Of a stretch of 64,000 nucleotides of DNA, positions 63,898 to 64,000 are shown piece by piece (position 1 is the first letter of the stretch; every line of letters starts with the position of its first letter). Where the stretch lies: the NCBI RefSeq assembly GCF_030846775.1, contig NZ_CP132910.1, forward strand, positions 1,832,001 through 1,896,000, given 5' to 3'. The position numbers and the translations under genes were made by a program. The notes beneath the pieces were generated by a model. That model saw nothing but the letters and a program-made list of their open reading frames with translations. It searched no databases and was not told where the DNA came from. Source of the DNA: Geothrix sp. 21YS21S-2 (GTDB lineage Bacteria > Acidobacteriota > Holophagae > Holophagales > Holophagaceae).

Positions 63898-64000
63898 GCA
63901 GCGGTTCGAGCACCTTCCACACGCTGTCGGCCACCTTCCGGGTCCCGGCTGGGTTGGGGTGGATGCCGTCCTCCTGGTTGAGCTCGGGACGCAGGGCCAC
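63869..64000 (-). CDS. C-terminus of an SGNH/GDSL hydrolase (partial)
   Basis: The last 43 codons, ending at TAA 63869-63871, read DGIHPNPAGTRKVADSVW after a short lead. This is the DxxH block carrying the catalytic Asp and His of TesA-like arylesterases/lysophospholipases. The Ser and Gly blocks lie beyond the window. It overlaps the FMN reductase gene by 29 bases. Confidence 0.8.
   Translation of the reverse strand: MALRPELNQEDGIHPNPAGTRKVADSVWKVLEPLLRASQQASR

Overview
This is a GC-rich (roughly 70% by eye), very densely packed bacterial chromosome segment. Neighbouring genes repeatedly overlap by 1-4 bases (ATGA, GTGA, TGATG junctions), convergent genes touch or overlap at their stop codons, and many genes start with GTG. 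The gene set (AcnB-type aconitase, FadL porin, M4 protease with a PPC domain, homogentisate pathway, leucine/isovalerate-type acyl-CoA operon, Ior-type molybdenum hydroxylase, CsgG/DUF4810/DUF799 lipoproteins) fits a Gram-negative heterotroph. My best guess is Acidobacteriota, class Holophagae (Geothrix/Mesoterricola-like). That is inferred from gene style, not from a database search. I found no rRNA, tRNA, CRISPR array, insertion sequence or phage module.

Layout. 1-6.1 kb: the end of a signalling protein, a PIG-L deacetylase, an AraC/O6-methylguanine methyltransferase fusion, a secreted M4 protease, a DUF1573-like exported protein and a TetR regulator. 6.1-10.5 kb: FadL transporter and aconitase B. 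10.5-17.6 kb: a DUF2225 gene coupled to an exported helical protein, then two tandem secreted pectate-lyase-like genes whose catalytic halves are almost identical over a gap-free 1.5 kb. 18-24 kb: alanyl-tRNA editing protein, LysO-like exporter, a repeat protein of unknown family, a LytS/LytTR two-component system and a Spy/CpxP-like protein. 24-30.4 kb: tyrosine/homogentisate catabolism (hpd, hmgA, an FAH-family hydrolase, a flavin reductase-like protein) and an MFS transporter. 30.4-37.3 kb is the accessory-looking part: a 132-base nested inverted-repeat element; a large exported pentapeptide/beta-propeller protein with a nuclease-toxin-like tail; a DUF2239/GIY-YIG pair behind two palindromes; and a TetR/acyltransferase/phosphoesterase cluster with a repeated operator. 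37.4-47.6 kb: MsrB-MsrA fusion, citrate synthase and a five-gene liu/atu-like acyl-CoA catabolic operon. 47.6-52 kb: YdcF protein, a CsgG-type lipoprotein operon, an iron-sulfur protein. 52-64 kb: a hydrolase, a hybrid histidine kinase, an exported MEMO-family protein, a two-subunit molybdenum hydroxylase, an ABC exporter with an AttH-like lipocalin protein, an FMN reductase and the end of an SGNH hydrolase.

How it fits together. Citrate synthase, aconitase, tyrosine breakdown and branched-chain/terpenoid acyl-CoA breakdown all feed acetyl-CoA and fumarate into the TCA cycle. FadL, the secreted protease and the lyases suggest growth on fatty acids, protein and plant or microbial polysaccharide. 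The best candidates for something undescribed are the propeller/toxin-like protein at 30742-32904, the structured element directly before it (30448-30579), and the DUF2239/GIY-YIG pair controlled by twin palindromes (32911-33933).
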